Assembly: GCA_028289815.1 (NCBI GenBank)
Contig: JAPYNQ010000031.1
Span: 1 to 52,218 of the forward strand
Length of the DNA: 52,218 nt
Direction: 5' to 3'
DNA from: Gammaproteobacteria bacterium
Lineage (GTDB): Bacteria > Pseudomonadota > Gammaproteobacteria > JAJDYQ01
Shown here: in pieces, positions 19,261 through 27,825 of the stretch
Layout: the number at the start of each line of letters is the position of its first letter
Numbering within the stretch: the stretch's first letter is position 1
Notes under the pieces: model-generated
Database searches by the model: none
What the model was told of the DNA's origin: nothing
The model's input: the letters and a program-made list of their open reading frames with translations, nothing else
Program-made: the position numbers and the translations under genes

Positions 19261-19287
19261 GGCCCGGTCAGACAAATCTGCCGGGCC
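19261..19287. terminator. GC-rich hairpin between DUF4276 gene and hsdM
   Basis: GGCCCGG and CCGGGCC form a perfect seven-base outer stem, an unpaired T follows, and CAGA/TCTG closes on a CAAA loop. It lies 33 bases before the hsdM start and ends the gap after the DUF4276 gene. No T-tract follows, so it may be a terminator or attenuator separating the ATPase pair from the hsd operon. Confidence 0.4.
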
Positions 19288-19319
19288 ATTTGCGGTCCCC
19301 AAAAGAAAAGGAAACAATC

Positions 19320-21236
19320 GTGAGCAACCATCCCGCTCGAACCGCACAAGGCACATCGACAGGCGCAAACCTCGGATTTGAGGACAAACTCTGGAGAGCG
19401 GCTGACAAACTGATCGGCATGATGGATGCTGCCGAATACAAACATGTAGTACTCGGCCTGATCTTTCTGAAATACATCTCCGATTCATTTCTTGAAAAAT
19501 ACGCGGCATTGCAAACAGAAGAGTTTGCCGACCCCGAAGACCGTGACGAATATCTGGCGGACAATGTATTCTGGGTGCCTGCCGAAGCCCGCTGGGATTT
19601 TCTGCAAGGCAAGGCCAGAGACCCGAAAATCGGTCAGCTGATCGACGATGCCATGACCGCCATTGAGCGAGATAACCCGGCACTTAAAGGCGTCCTGCCG
19701 AAAAACTACGCCCGACCGGCGCTGGATAAATCCCGGCTGGGAGAACTGATCGACCTGATTGCCACCATCGGCCTTGGTGATGCCGACAGCCGCAACAAAG
19801 ATATTCTGGGGCGGGTATATGAATACTTCCTGGGCAAGTTTGCCGAAGCAGAAGGCAAGCGCGGCGGACAATTCTATACGCCTCAATGCGTCGTCAAGCT
19901 GCTGGTTGAAATGCTGGAACCATACAGAGGTCGGGTTTATGACCCCTGCTGCGGTTCAGGCGGCATGTTTGTGCAAGCCATGAAATTCGTCCGGGCACAC
20001 TCCGCCGGGAATGGCAACGGTGCTACCCGCGGCGCAAGGCGCAATATCGCCATTTACGGCCAGGAATCCAATCACACCACCTTCCGCCTGGCCAAAATGA
20101 ACATGGCAATTCGCGGCATTGACGCCCATATCGAATGGGACGACACCTTCCTGAATGACAAACACAAAGGCCTGAAAGCCGATTACATACTCGCCAATCC
20201 GCCGTTCAATGATGAAGACTGGGGATTTTCAAAACTGAAAAAAGATGTCCGCTGGGCATTCGGCCTCCCTCCGGCAGGCGGCCGCCGCAAACAAAAAGAC
20301 GGTTCGACAATTCTGGTAGATGGCGGTAATGCCAACTATGCGTGGATACAACACTTTGTTCATCATCTGAGCCCGGCAGGAACCGCCGGTTTTGTGTTGG
20401 CCAACGGTTCCATGTCAACCAACACCTCTGGCGAAGGAAAAATCCGTCAAAAGCTGATTGAAGCCGACATGGTGGACTGCATGATTGCACTGCCCGGCCA
20501 GCTCTTCTACACCACACCGATTCCCGTCTGCCTCTGGTTTATGACCCGCTCCAAGAAAGCCAACACCAAATACGGCTACCGTGATCGTCAGGGCGAAACA
20601 CTGTTTATGGATGCCCGCAAAATGGGCACACTGATTGACCGGACACATCGTGAACTGTCAGCCGAAGAAATGACCGAAATCGCCCACACCTACCACGCAT
20701 GGCGCGGAAAAAACGGCGACTATCAGGACAAACCCGGATTCTGCAAATCCGCCCCCCTGACAGAGATTCAATCCCATCACTACGTTCTGACACCCGGACG
20801 CTATGTCGGAGCAGAAGCTATTGAAGACGACCTGCCTGCGCCGCATCCCGGAGTCTTTTATGTTTACGTTATCAAATGTCAAGGGGAATCATTTTACATC
20901 GGGCAAACTGATAACATTCCTCGAAGATGGCAGGAACACAAAATGGGTAAAGGCGCAGACTGGACAAAGAAAAATCCGCCGATCTACATCGCCCACTACG
21001 AAGAATTCAGTAATCGTGAAGAAGCTGTCGCACGTGAAAAGGAACTCAAAACAACTAATGGTCGAAGATGGATTAAACAAGCCATAAAAGATGGACGGGC
21101 GCGGCAGGCAGGCGGTATTCCCTTTGCAGAAAAAATGGCCGGGCTCACCGCCACCCTCTACGAGCAGATGCAGGAATCGACCCGCTTGGATGCAGTGATT
21201 CGGAAAAATCTGAAACTGTTAGGGTATGAAGAATAG
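19320..21236 (+). CDS. hsdM: Type I restriction-modification methyltransferase subunit HsdM with in-frame GIY-YIG insertion
   Basis: 638 residues from GTG 19320, preceded by AAGGAAA at good spacing; the upstream extension of the frame has no family similarity. Residues 17-140 form the HsdM N-terminal helical domain ([16 protein letters not shown]). The N6-adenine methyltransferase domain carries motif [11 protein letters not shown] and motif [10 protein letters not shown]. The usual C-terminal tail ([13 protein letters not shown] ... [19 protein letters not shown] ... [10 protein letters not shown]) is interrupted between EDD and GIPF by about 94 residues that form a complete GIY-YIG nuclease domain (residues about 504-597). 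HsdM dimerises and binds HsdS to methylate adenine. The insertion point is a surface linker in the tail, so methylation may survive. It is the first gene of the hsd operon. Confidence 0.92.
   Translation: MSNHPARTAQGTSTGANLGFEDKLWRAADKLIGMMDAAEYKHVVLGLIFLKYISDSFLEKYAALQTEEFADPEDRDEYLADNVFWVPAEARWDFLQGKARDPKIGQLIDDAMTAIERDNPALKGVLPKNYARPALDKSRLGELIDLIATIGLGDADSRNKDILGRVYEYFLGKFAEAEGKRGGQFYTPQCVVKLLVEMLEPYRGRVYDPCCGSGGMFVQAMKFVRAHSAGNGNGATRGARRNIAIYGQESNHTTFRLAKMNMAIRGIDAHIEWDDTFLNDKHKGLKADYILANPPFNDEDWGFSKLKKDVRWAFGLPPAGGRRKQKDGSTILVDGGNANYAWIQHFVHHLSPAGTAGFVLANGSMSTNTSGEGKIRQKLIEADMVDCMIALPGQLFYTTPIPVCLWFMTRSKKANTKYGYRDRQGETLFMDARKMGTLIDRTHRELSAEEMTEIAHTYHAWRGKNGDYQDKPGFCKSAPLTEIQSHHYVLTPGRYVGAEAIEDDLPAPHPGVFYVYVIKCQGESFYIGQTDNIPRRWQEHKMGKGADWTKKNPPIYIAHYEEFSNREEAVAREKELKTTNGRRWIKQAIKDGRARQAGGIPFAEKMAGLTATLYEQMQESTRLDAVIRKNLKLLGYEE
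20831..21112 (+). mobile_element. GIY-YIG nuclease insertion inside hsdM, bounded by inverted repeats
   Basis: A 282-base (94-codon) in-frame insert. Its left end CCTGCCTGCGCCGC (20831-20844) and its right end GCGCGGCAGGCAGG (21099-21112) are inverted repeats, nine bases perfect and 12 of 14 overall. Deleting exactly this segment restores GAC-GGT-ATT-CCC, i.e. the family's EDD-GIPF junction. The encoded domain has VFYVYVIKC and [17 protein letters not shown], which supply the GIY and YIG motifs and the catalytic Arg. [18 protein letters not shown] supplies the catalytic Glu. It belongs to the short YhbQ-like group, which usually exists as free-standing proteins of about 90 residues. All recognisable catalytic residues are kept, so the nuclease could be active. 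Confidence 0.8.
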
Positions 21237-21281
21237 GCGTATAACAATAAAGAACACCACTATTCAACCGGAGAATAACCT

Positions 21282-21698
21282 GTGATCGAGTACGATAACT
21301 TTCAAAAGGCACTTAAAAACCTTGAATCGCAAAACAAACACCATAAAACGCTTGATGAATCCCTGCCGGAGTGGATGAAAGAAGCCGTTGCCGAATCCGT
21401 TATTCAACGCTTTGAAACCTGCTGGGACTGTCTCTGGAAGGTAGTCAAACGCTACCTGGAACAAGAGCTCGGGCTTCCCGAAGTCCCCGGCAGCCCCAAA
21501 CCGGTTTTACGAATGGCACCAGAAAACCATCTTTTTTCATCGCCTGCTGAACAATGGATAACCTATGCAGATGCCCGCATCGCCACCTCCCATGACTATA
21601 GCGGACAAAAAGCCCAAAATACCTTGGTTCTGATGAATGACTTTGTCGATGATGCCATCGACCTGTACCAAACCATGAGCGGCGAGCGCTGGCAATAA
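21282..21698 (+). CDS. HEPN-domain protein, HI0074/HepT type (partner of MNT nucleotidyltransferase)
   Basis: 138 residues from GTG 21282, with GGAG upstream. The all-helical sequence (MIEYDNFQKALKNLE ... AVAESVIQRFETCWDCLWKVVKRYLE) matches 'nucleotidyltransferase substrate-binding' HI0074 proteins. A RIATSHDY stretch gives the RX4H motif of HEPN ribonucleases. In MNT-HEPN toxin-antitoxin pairs the HEPN protein is an RNase and the MNT partner inactivates it by adding AMP. The partner domain is present immediately downstream but fused to HsdS: its ATG shares one base with this gene's stop (TAATG). The pair therefore sits inside the hsd operon and is co-translated. Confidence 0.85.
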   Translation: MIEYDNFQKALKNLESQNKHHKTLDESLPEWMKEAVAESVIQRFETCWDCLWKVVKRYLEQELGLPEVPGSPKPVLRMAPENHLFSSPAEQWITYADARIATSHDYSGQKAQNTLVLMNDFVDDAIDLYQTMSGERWQ

Positions 21699-23941
21699 TG
21701 GGCAGGGAACTTGACAATATCGACCTGACAACCCCTCAGCGCAAGGAAATCACCGCCCTGCTGAAACACCACCTGCCCGACACCGAGGTATGGGCCTACG
21801 GTTCACGGGTCCAATTCACCGCCAAACCCTCCTCCGACCTGGATATAGTCGCCTTTACCACAAAAGAACAAAACCGTGCGGTTAATGACCTGAAAGAAGC
21901 CTTTGAAGCAAGCGCATTGCCGTTCCGGGTTGACCTCTTCGTCTGGGATAAGATTCCGAAACAGTTCCGTAAAAATATTGAAAAAGAACGCGTGATGTTG
22001 CAGAAGAAAAAAAAACCAAGAGGTTTGCCGGAGGGGTGGGTGGAAAAAACTCTGGGTGATGTGATTATCATCAATGATGATAATCACTCCAAAAAGGATA
22101 AATGGAAGTTTATCAATTACCTCGACACAGGGAGCCTTATCGAAAACCAGATTTCTGAAATTCAGCATTTGGCTGTCGGTGAAGATACAATACCAAGTCG
22201 AGCTAAACGCAAAATTCAGCCAGGAGACATCATTTATTCAACGGTGAGACCAAACCAGAAACACTATGGCATTCTGAAGAATCCTCCTGAAAATCTTTTA
22301 GTATCAACAGGCTTTTCCACTATTCGAGCAAAAAGTAAAGAGAGTGATACCAATTTCATCTATTGGTTTCTAGCTCAGCCTGAAACTGTAGAAAAACTAC
22401 AAATTATTGGAGAGCATAGCACATCAGCATACCCTTCAATTAAGCCATCAGACATTGAGGGACTGAAACTTAATCTCCCCCCACTCCCCGAACAAAAAGC
22501 CATCGCCCACATCCTCGGCTCATTAGACGACAAGATCGAGTTGAACCGGCGGATGAGTAAAACACTGGAAGCGATAGCCCAAGCCATATTCAAAAGCTGG
22601 TTTATCGACTTCGACCCGGTCAAAGCCAAAATAACCGCCAAGGCCAAGCTCAATAAAAAAAACACCAAACACCCCTCTCCCCACGAGGAAAGAACCGAAA
22701 ATAAAGCCACACACCCCTCTCCCCCCGGGAGAGGGGCCGGGGGTGAGGGAGACAAGGGAAGTAAGGGCAGAAAAACCCCCACCACACTACTAAACAACGC
22801 CCGAAAACTACGCCAATCAGCCACAGACGCCGAAAAACTCATGTGGCAACTACTGCGCGGCAGACAAATCAACAATGCCAAATTCAGAAGACAGCACCCC
22901 ATCGGGCAATACGTCTTGGATTTTTACTGCCATGACCTGAAACTGGCCATAGAACTTGATGGCAGTCAACACAATGAGACAGAGCAGAAGCGATATGACG
23001 ATAAAAGAACAGACTGTCTAGAACAGCAAGGCATCAGAATTTTACGCTTCTGGAACAATCAGGTCTTACAGGAAACCGAGGCGGTTTTAGAGGCTGTGTA
23101 TCAAGCGACGGTAGATTTGTCCCTCACCCCTGGCCCCTCTCCCCAAGGGAGAGGGGATGAAGAGCATCCGAGCGTTACCCTGGCCGCCATGCGTGCGATT
23201 AGTGGCAAAGACGAGGCCACCCTCAAACAACTGCAAGCCGACCAACCGGAAACCTACGAAGAACTCAAGCAAATCGCTGCACTGTTTCCGTCTGAACTTG
23301 AATATACGGAAGAGATGGAGTGGATTCCGAAGGGATGGAAGGTTAGTACGGTTGGTAATGAATTTGATGTAACTATGGGACAATCTCCTCCCGGTTCCAC
23401 ATATAACGCAATAGGTGAGGGGATACCTTTTTTTCAAGGATGTGCAGACTTCGGTTTCAGGTACCCATCGGAAAGAGTTTACTGCACAGCACCTAAAAGG
23501 TTTGCTGAGAAAAATGATACTTTAGTCAGTGTTAGAGCCCCCGTGGGTAATGTCAATATGGCGTTTGATGAATGCTGTATCGGGCGAGGTGTCGGAGCTA
23601 TACGACACAAAAGCTCCAGCCATTCTTATACCTATTATTCCATGCTTCATTTAAGGGAGCGTTTTAATACCTTTGAAGCAGAAGGGACAGTTTTTGGGAG
23701 TATACATCAGAAAGACTTTAAGGCGCTAAAGTGGCTTAGTTCAGATAGAGTTTTAATCGAAAAATATGAAAGACTTGCAGGACAATTTGATAAAAAAATT
23801 GAAGCCTGTTATAAGAATATTCTGAAACTAACTATTTCCCGAGACACTCTTCTCCCCGAACTCCTGTCAGGCGAGATACAGATATCTGAAACGAAAAAAC
23901 TGGTAAAGAATACAAATAGAAATGGAGACCAAAATGACTGA
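21698..23941 (+). CDS. hsdS: MNT nucleotidyltransferase-HsdS fusion with in-frame DUF559 insertion
   Basis: 747 residues. Residues 1-103 are a minimal nucleotidyltransferase (antitoxin type, HI0073/MntA) with WAYGSRVQFTAKPSSDLDIV, i.e. GSx10DxD, and a downstream VDLFVWD carboxylate. A run of nine A bases (22007-22015) encodes the linker. Residues about 110-250 are the first target-recognition domain (LPEGWVEKTLGDV) and 258-312 the central conserved helices (PPLPEQKAIAHILGSLDDKI, FKSWFIDFDPVKAK). Residues about 340-486 are the DUF559 insertion; then MRAISGKDEATLKQLQ resumes the HsdS central region. The second recognition domain (IPKGWKVSTVGNEF) and the closing helices (LLPELLSGEIQ) follow. HsdS sets the DNA sequence of the type I enzyme. 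Such a triple chimera is unusual; the fusion might be resolved by slippage at the A9 run. Confidence 0.85.
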   Translation: MGRELDNIDLTTPQRKEITALLKHHLPDTEVWAYGSRVQFTAKPSSDLDIVAFTTKEQNRAVNDLKEAFEASALPFRVDLFVWDKIPKQFRKNIEKERVMLQKKKKPRGLPEGWVEKTLGDVIIINDDNHSKKDKWKFINYLDTGSLIENQISEIQHLAVGEDTIPSRAKRKIQPGDIIYSTVRPNQKHYGILKNPPENLLVSTGFSTIRAKSKESDTNFIYWFLAQPETVEKLQIIGEHSTSAYPSIKPSDIEGLKLNLPPLPEQKAIAHILGSLDDKIELNRRMSKTLEAIAQAIFKSWFIDFDPVKAKITAKAKLNKKNTKHPSPHEERTENKATHPSPPGRGAGGEGDKGSKGRKTPTTLLNNARKLRQSATDAEKLMWQLLRGRQINNAKFRRQHPIGQYVLDFYCHDLKLAIELDGSQHNETEQKRYDDKRTDCLEQQGIRILRFWNNQVLQETEAVLEAVYQATVDLSLTPGPSPQGRGDEEHPSVTLAAMRAISGKDEATLKQLQADQPETYEELKQIAALFPSELEYTEEMEWIPKGWKVSTVGNEFDVTMGQSPPGSTYNAIGEGIPFFQGCADFGFRYPSERVYCTAPKRFAEKNDTLVSVRAPVGNVNMAFDECCIGRGVGAIRHKSSSHSYTYYSMLHLRERFNTFEAEGTVFGSIHQKDFKALKWLSSDRVLIEKYERLAGQFDKKIEACYKNILKLTISRDTLLPELLSGEIQISETKKLVKNTNRNGDQND
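22007..22015 (+). repeat. A9 homopolymer at the MNT-HsdS junction
   Basis: Nine consecutive A bases encode lysines between the end of the MNT domain and the first HsdS recognition domain. Runs of this length allow transcriptional slippage, which here would separate or restore the fusion, and are also prone to sequencing error. Confidence 0.6.
22714..23156 (+). mobile_element. DUF559 (Vsr-like) nuclease insertion inside hsdS, bounded by palindromic inverted repeats
   Basis: The left end (22714-22750) and the right end (23120-23156) are 37-base inverted repeats, 33 of 37 identical; each is itself a palindrome (CCCCTCTCCC, 3-base loop, GGGAGAGGGG). They encode the PSPPGRGAGGEG and LTPGPSPQGRG peptides often seen beside DUF559 genes. 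Between them residues 365-472 of the host protein form a DUF559/Vsr-like endonuclease domain: ARKLRQSATDAEKLMWQLLR, FRRQHPIGQYVLDFYC, AIELDGSQHNE (catalytic Asp and ExDG) and IRILRFWNNQV. A partial extra repeat copy lies at about 22671-22692. The unit is 443 bases, not a multiple of three, so some flanking sequence must have adjusted to keep the host frame. Confidence 0.75.
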
Positions 23942-26576
23942 TACATATACCAAGGCTCAATTCTGGAAATGTGCACTTCAGGTAAATTCACATACCTATC
24001 CCGCTTTACGTGGTGAGGAAAATACTATGACGGAAATAGAATATAACCAGCAACTATTAAAAATTTGTAAAGCAGAAAACATCAAGGTATTAGGTATTGC
24101 AGATCATGGCAATGTCAGCAATGTCGAAGCTATTCGAAACATAATGAAACCGGAAAATATTTTAGTGTTTCCAGGATTTGAAATTGCTTCAAGCGAAAAA
24201 ATCCATTTCGTATGTCTGTTTGATGGAAATAAGACAGTAGAAGAATTGAATCAATACTTAGGAAAACTGGATGCGAAAAGCACTAATCCTTCTACGTTGA
24301 GTGCAGAAGAAATATTCAAACGTATAGAAGATTTAGATGGCTTCTTTTATGCAGCACACTGTACAAATGATAGCGGGTTGCTTAAACAAAAAATGGATCA
24401 TATTTGGAAAAACAAATTACTTAAAGTAGCACAAATTCCAGGAGCTATTGATGATTTGAAAAGTACTAATGATGACTTTTATCACAAAGTTATTCGGAAT
24501 AAAGAACCGAACTATCGAAGAGAAACATCCATTGCTATTATCAATGCCAAGGATGTAGATAAGCCAGAGACCCTGAAACATCCTTCAGCTTCATGCCTCA
24601 TTAAAATGACTAATCCTTCATTTGAAGCATTCAAACTAGCTTTCCAGGATCCAGATTCACGAATACGTCTGAATAGTGATCTTGCAAAACAATATTACTC
24701 TCGCATAGAGTCAGTGAAGATTAAAGGAGGTTATCTGAACGAAGTGGAAATCAATTTCTCAGAGCATTTAAATGCAGTAATCGGCGGGCGAGGAACCGGA
24801 AAATCGACTTTGCTTGAGTGTATTCGTTACGCGTTGGGATTAATTCCCATCACAAAAAATGCACAGAAGCAACATAATGAAATCATAAAAGAAAATATTG
24901 GAAAGTCCAAAGGATGGATCGAATTGATTGTCCGCTCGTCAAAAATGGATAGCAAAAGATATACGATTTCCAAACGTTTTGATGAAAGTATCAATGTAAG
25001 AGATGAGAATGGAAATATCTCCAGTTTTACACCTGGAGATATTCTACCGAATATTGAAATTTATGGACAGAACGAAATTCATGAAATTGCTCATGATAAT
25101 CAGGCTTATGAAAAATTACTACATCGTTTTCTGGGAAATGAGCATGATCAATATAAAGAAAAAATCATAGAAACACTGAATGCCCTTGAAAAAAATCGCT
25201 CCAGTTTGAATAAAGTAATAGAAAACAAAGCAACTACTGAAGAAAAGTTAAACCAATTGTCAAAACTGTGCGAACGTGAAGAGCAATTCAATAAATTGGA
25301 GATTGAAGATAAGCTCAAAATTATTCCCTTTCTAGAGAAAGAAAAAAGACTTAAAAATCGTGCTAAAGAAGAATTGGAAAACTTTAAAAAGGTATTAGGG
25401 CAAGTAATAGAAGCTCTACCGAATAAGGTCTTTCTCTCTGACAAGGTAATTGAAAAACTCCCTCATACGGATATTCTTGGAAAAATAAGAGAAAGCCTTG
25501 ATCATCTCAATAAAGATGCAAAAGTGCTTCTGAATCGACTCAATACCAAATTTGCAAAACATAGCGATTTAACCACCAAACTGATAGACAGTTTACAGGA
25601 AGACATTCGTTCAAATGAAGAAGAACTTGAAAAAACCTTCAAAGAACTTCCATCCAGTCAAGGAAAAAGTGGATCAGAAATCGGCAATGAATACCAACAA
25701 CTTTTACAGAGCATTGAGAAAATCAAACCACAGCAAGACAATCTTACGCGCCAAAAAAATTGGGAAAAGGAATTGCAAGAACAACGAAAATCCCTTTTGA
25801 CTGAACTATCAGAGTATCGAGCAAGCCAAACAGCATTCTTTGAATCTTCACTTAAAAAGTTAAACCACAAGCTCAAAAACAAGTTAAGATTAACAATAAA
25901 GCCCAAAGCATCCCGGCAACCAGTAATTGATTTTCTCCTGAAATGTAATCTGGAAAATGTGGCAGAAAACCGTCTTCAATGGATTTCTAAAGAAGATGAT
26001 TTTTCTCCAGTAAAACTAGCAGAACTGATTGAAAAAGGAAAAGATGCCTTAACTGATTCTGATTGGAAAATCACACCGACTGTAACCGAAGCACTAACCA
26101 GACTATCACCTTCTAAAATTTTGCAACTTCAAGAACTGGAACTGCCCGACCTTATCGAAATTGAATTAAATACAGCGCATGAAGGAAGTATTAAATATCG
26201 TACCCTTGATAAACTTTCAAGAGGTCAACAATGCACTGCAATACTGCATCTTCTTTTGCTGCAAAACAAAGATCCCCTGATTATGGATCAACCGGAAGAC
26301 AATCTGGACAACGCATTTATTGCTGATCGCATTGTAACGGAACTAAGAGATGCCAAACTGGGCCGACAATTTATTTTTGCAACCCATAATGCCAATATTC
26401 CTGTATTCGGAGATGCGGAATGGATTGGTGTATTTAATGCCGTTGACGGACAAGGAATAATTCCCACAGAAACCCAAGGCGCGATTGATGTTCCGACTGT
26501 GAGAGAAAAAGCAGCCAGTATCCTTGAAGGGGGCCAAACTGCCTTTAATCAGCGAAAACTCAAATATGGTTATTAG
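23934..26576 (+). CDS. TrlF-like PHP-domain/SMC-type ATPase
   Basis: About 880 residues from ATG 23934, which is served by GGAG at 23924-23927 and overlaps the hsdS stop. Residues 1-210 form a PHP-type phosphoesterase domain (VNSHTYPAL, LGIADHGN, VFPGFEI, FYAAHC); the first motif has Asn where HxH is expected. Residues 260-880 are an SMC/Rad50-like ATPase: Walker A VIGGRGTGKST, a long charged coiled-coil centre (about 390-620), signature KLSRGQQCTAILHLLL, and Walker B DPLIMDQPEDNLDN. This matches TrlF-family ATPases, which are frequent companions of type I restriction loci. The gene is distinctly AT-rich compared with the rest of the operon, indicating a separate origin. Function is probably nucleic-acid sensing or cleavage; inferred. 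Confidence 0.82.
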   Translation: MTDTYTKAQFWKCALQVNSHTYPALRGEENTMTEIEYNQQLLKICKAENIKVLGIADHGNVSNVEAIRNIMKPENILVFPGFEIASSEKIHFVCLFDGNKTVEELNQYLGKLDAKSTNPSTLSAEEIFKRIEDLDGFFYAAHCTNDSGLLKQKMDHIWKNKLLKVAQIPGAIDDLKSTNDDFYHKVIRNKEPNYRRETSIAIINAKDVDKPETLKHPSASCLIKMTNPSFEAFKLAFQDPDSRIRLNSDLAKQYYSRIESVKIKGGYLNEVEINFSEHLNAVIGGRGTGKSTLLECIRYALGLIPITKNAQKQHNEIIKENIGKSKGWIELIVRSSKMDSKRYTISKRFDESINVRDENGNISSFTPGDILPNIEIYGQNEIHEIAHDNQAYEKLLHRFLGNEHDQYKEKIIETLNALEKNRSSLNKVIENKATTEEKLNQLSKLCEREEQFNKLEIEDKLKIIPFLEKEKRLKNRAKEELENFKKVLGQVIEALPNKVFLSDKVIEKLPHTDILGKIRESLDHLNKDAKVLLNRLNTKFAKHSDLTTKLIDSLQEDIRSNEEELEKTFKELPSSQGKSGSEIGNEYQQLLQSIEKIKPQQDNLTRQKNWEKELQEQRKSLLTELSEYRASQTAFFESSLKKLNHKLKNKLRLTIKPKASRQPVIDFLLKCNLENVAENRLQWISKEDDFSPVKLAELIEKGKDALTDSDWKITPTVTEALTRLSPSKILQLQELELPDLIEIELNTAHEGSIKYRTLDKLSRGQQCTAILHLLLLQNKDPLIMDQPEDNLDNAFIADRIVTELRDAKLGRQFIFATHNANIPVFGDAEWIGVFNAVDGQGIIPTETQGAIDVPTVREKAASILEGGQTAFNQRKLKYGY

Positions 26577-26587
26577 AGGTGGTTCTC

Positions 26588-27823
26588 ATGCTAAAAACCG
26601 AATTACAGGAAATCATAGCCAACGGAGAAAACTCCGGTGTTGAGTTTAAGCGTGACGATATTCGTCCCGAGCAGCTGGCTAAAGAGGTTGTGGCGCTGGT
26701 TAATTTTCAAGGTGGAAAAGTAATTTTAGGCGTTGACGATGACGGTGCCATTGCAGGGATTACCCGCCCGGATGCCGAGGAGTGGGTCATGAATGTCATT
26801 GCAGAGAAAGTACATCCGGCAATTCTGCCTTTTTATGAAGAAATCCAGGTGAACAGTGGCATCAGGGTTGCGGTACTTACCTTCCCTCAAGGTAATTCCA
26901 AACCCTATGTACGCCGACATAATAATGCCGAAGAGGTGTTCATCCGGGTGGGTTCTACATCCCGACTTGCAACACGGGAACAGCAAATGCGTCTGTATGA
27001 GATCGGCGGAATGCTTCACACCGAGGCATTGCCTGTATCCCGGACCACATCCGGTGTCCTGGACCGGGTACGCATAGAAAACTATCTCACGGATGTTTTG
27101 CGCGATCCGGATATCCCTGAAGACGATCAGGAGTGGGAACATCGCCTCGTCAATCTCGGCTTGCTTACGGCACCACAGGGAATGGCTACCGTAGCGGGAC
27201 TCGTTTTGTTTGGAAAACAGCCACGGCAACACTTGAGACAGGCCGGAATCAGGGTTTTTGTATTCGACAGTATCGAAAAAGAATACCAGGCAAAGCTGGA
27301 TCGTATTCTGGATGCCCCATTAGTGGCGCGGCTTGATTTTTCTGAGGGGGAACGGCGTATTGTGGATAACGGATTGGTTGAAAAACTGCTTGATGCTGTC
27401 GGGCCTTTCATCTTGCAGGAACCAGCGGAGGTGAATGAGGGGCTAAGACGGGATAAGAGATATGCCTTTCCGGTTGAGGCTATTCGGGAGGTTTTAATCA
27501 ATGCGCTTGTCCATAGAGACTGGACCCGTTTTGTCGATATTGAGATTGGTATTTACAGTGATCGCCTGGAGATCATCAGCCCGGGCGGGCTGCAAAACTC
27601 AATGACGGTCGAAAAGATGGTCGCGGGACAACGATATACCCGGAACACAACGATTATGGAAATCATGCGTGATTATGGCTATGTGGATTTTCGGGGAATG
27701 GGCATAAGAACCAAGGTGATACCGTTAATGAAACGGCGTAATAATTCCGAACCGATCTTTGAGGCAACAGAAGACTATTTGAAAACCATTTTATACCGCA
27801 AAGATAGCCAGATCGGTTCATAG
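26588..27823 (+). CDS. AlbA_2 (Schlafen-type) / HATPase_c_4 ATP-binding protein, first copy
   Basis: 411 residues from ATG 26588, preceded by GAGGTGG at five bases; an in-frame GTG at 26579 lacks such a site. The N-terminal 130 residues form the AlbA_2/Schlafen AAA_4 domain (GENSGVEFKRDDIRPEQLAKEV, ALVNFQGGKVILGVDDDG). Residues 260-400 carry a GHKL-like region (FPVEAIREVLINALVHRDW, RLEIISPGG, FRGMGIR). Such proteins are common beside type I restriction genes and may act as regulators or effectors. It is followed two bases later by a second, diverged member of the same family. Confidence 0.83.
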   Translation: MLKTELQEIIANGENSGVEFKRDDIRPEQLAKEVVALVNFQGGKVILGVDDDGAIAGITRPDAEEWVMNVIAEKVHPAILPFYEEIQVNSGIRVAVLTFPQGNSKPYVRRHNNAEEVFIRVGSTSRLATREQQMRLYEIGGMLHTEALPVSRTTSGVLDRVRIENYLTDVLRDPDIPEDDQEWEHRLVNLGLLTAPQGMATVAGLVLFGKQPRQHLRQAGIRVFVFDSIEKEYQAKLDRILDAPLVARLDFSEGERRIVDNGLVEKLLDAVGPFILQEPAEVNEGLRRDKRYAFPVEAIREVLINALVHRDWTRFVDIEIGIYSDRLEIISPGGLQNSMTVEKMVAGQRYTRNTTIMEIMRDYGYVDFRGMGIRTKVIPLMKRRNNSEPIFEATEDYLKTILYRKDSQIGS

Positions 27824-27825
27824 CC

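Noticed and set aside
22671-23156. Palindromic CCCCTCTCCC/GGGAGAGGGG repeats considered as CRISPR repeats
   Set aside because: Only two full copies, in inverted orientation, around a protein domain; they are element ends, not an array.
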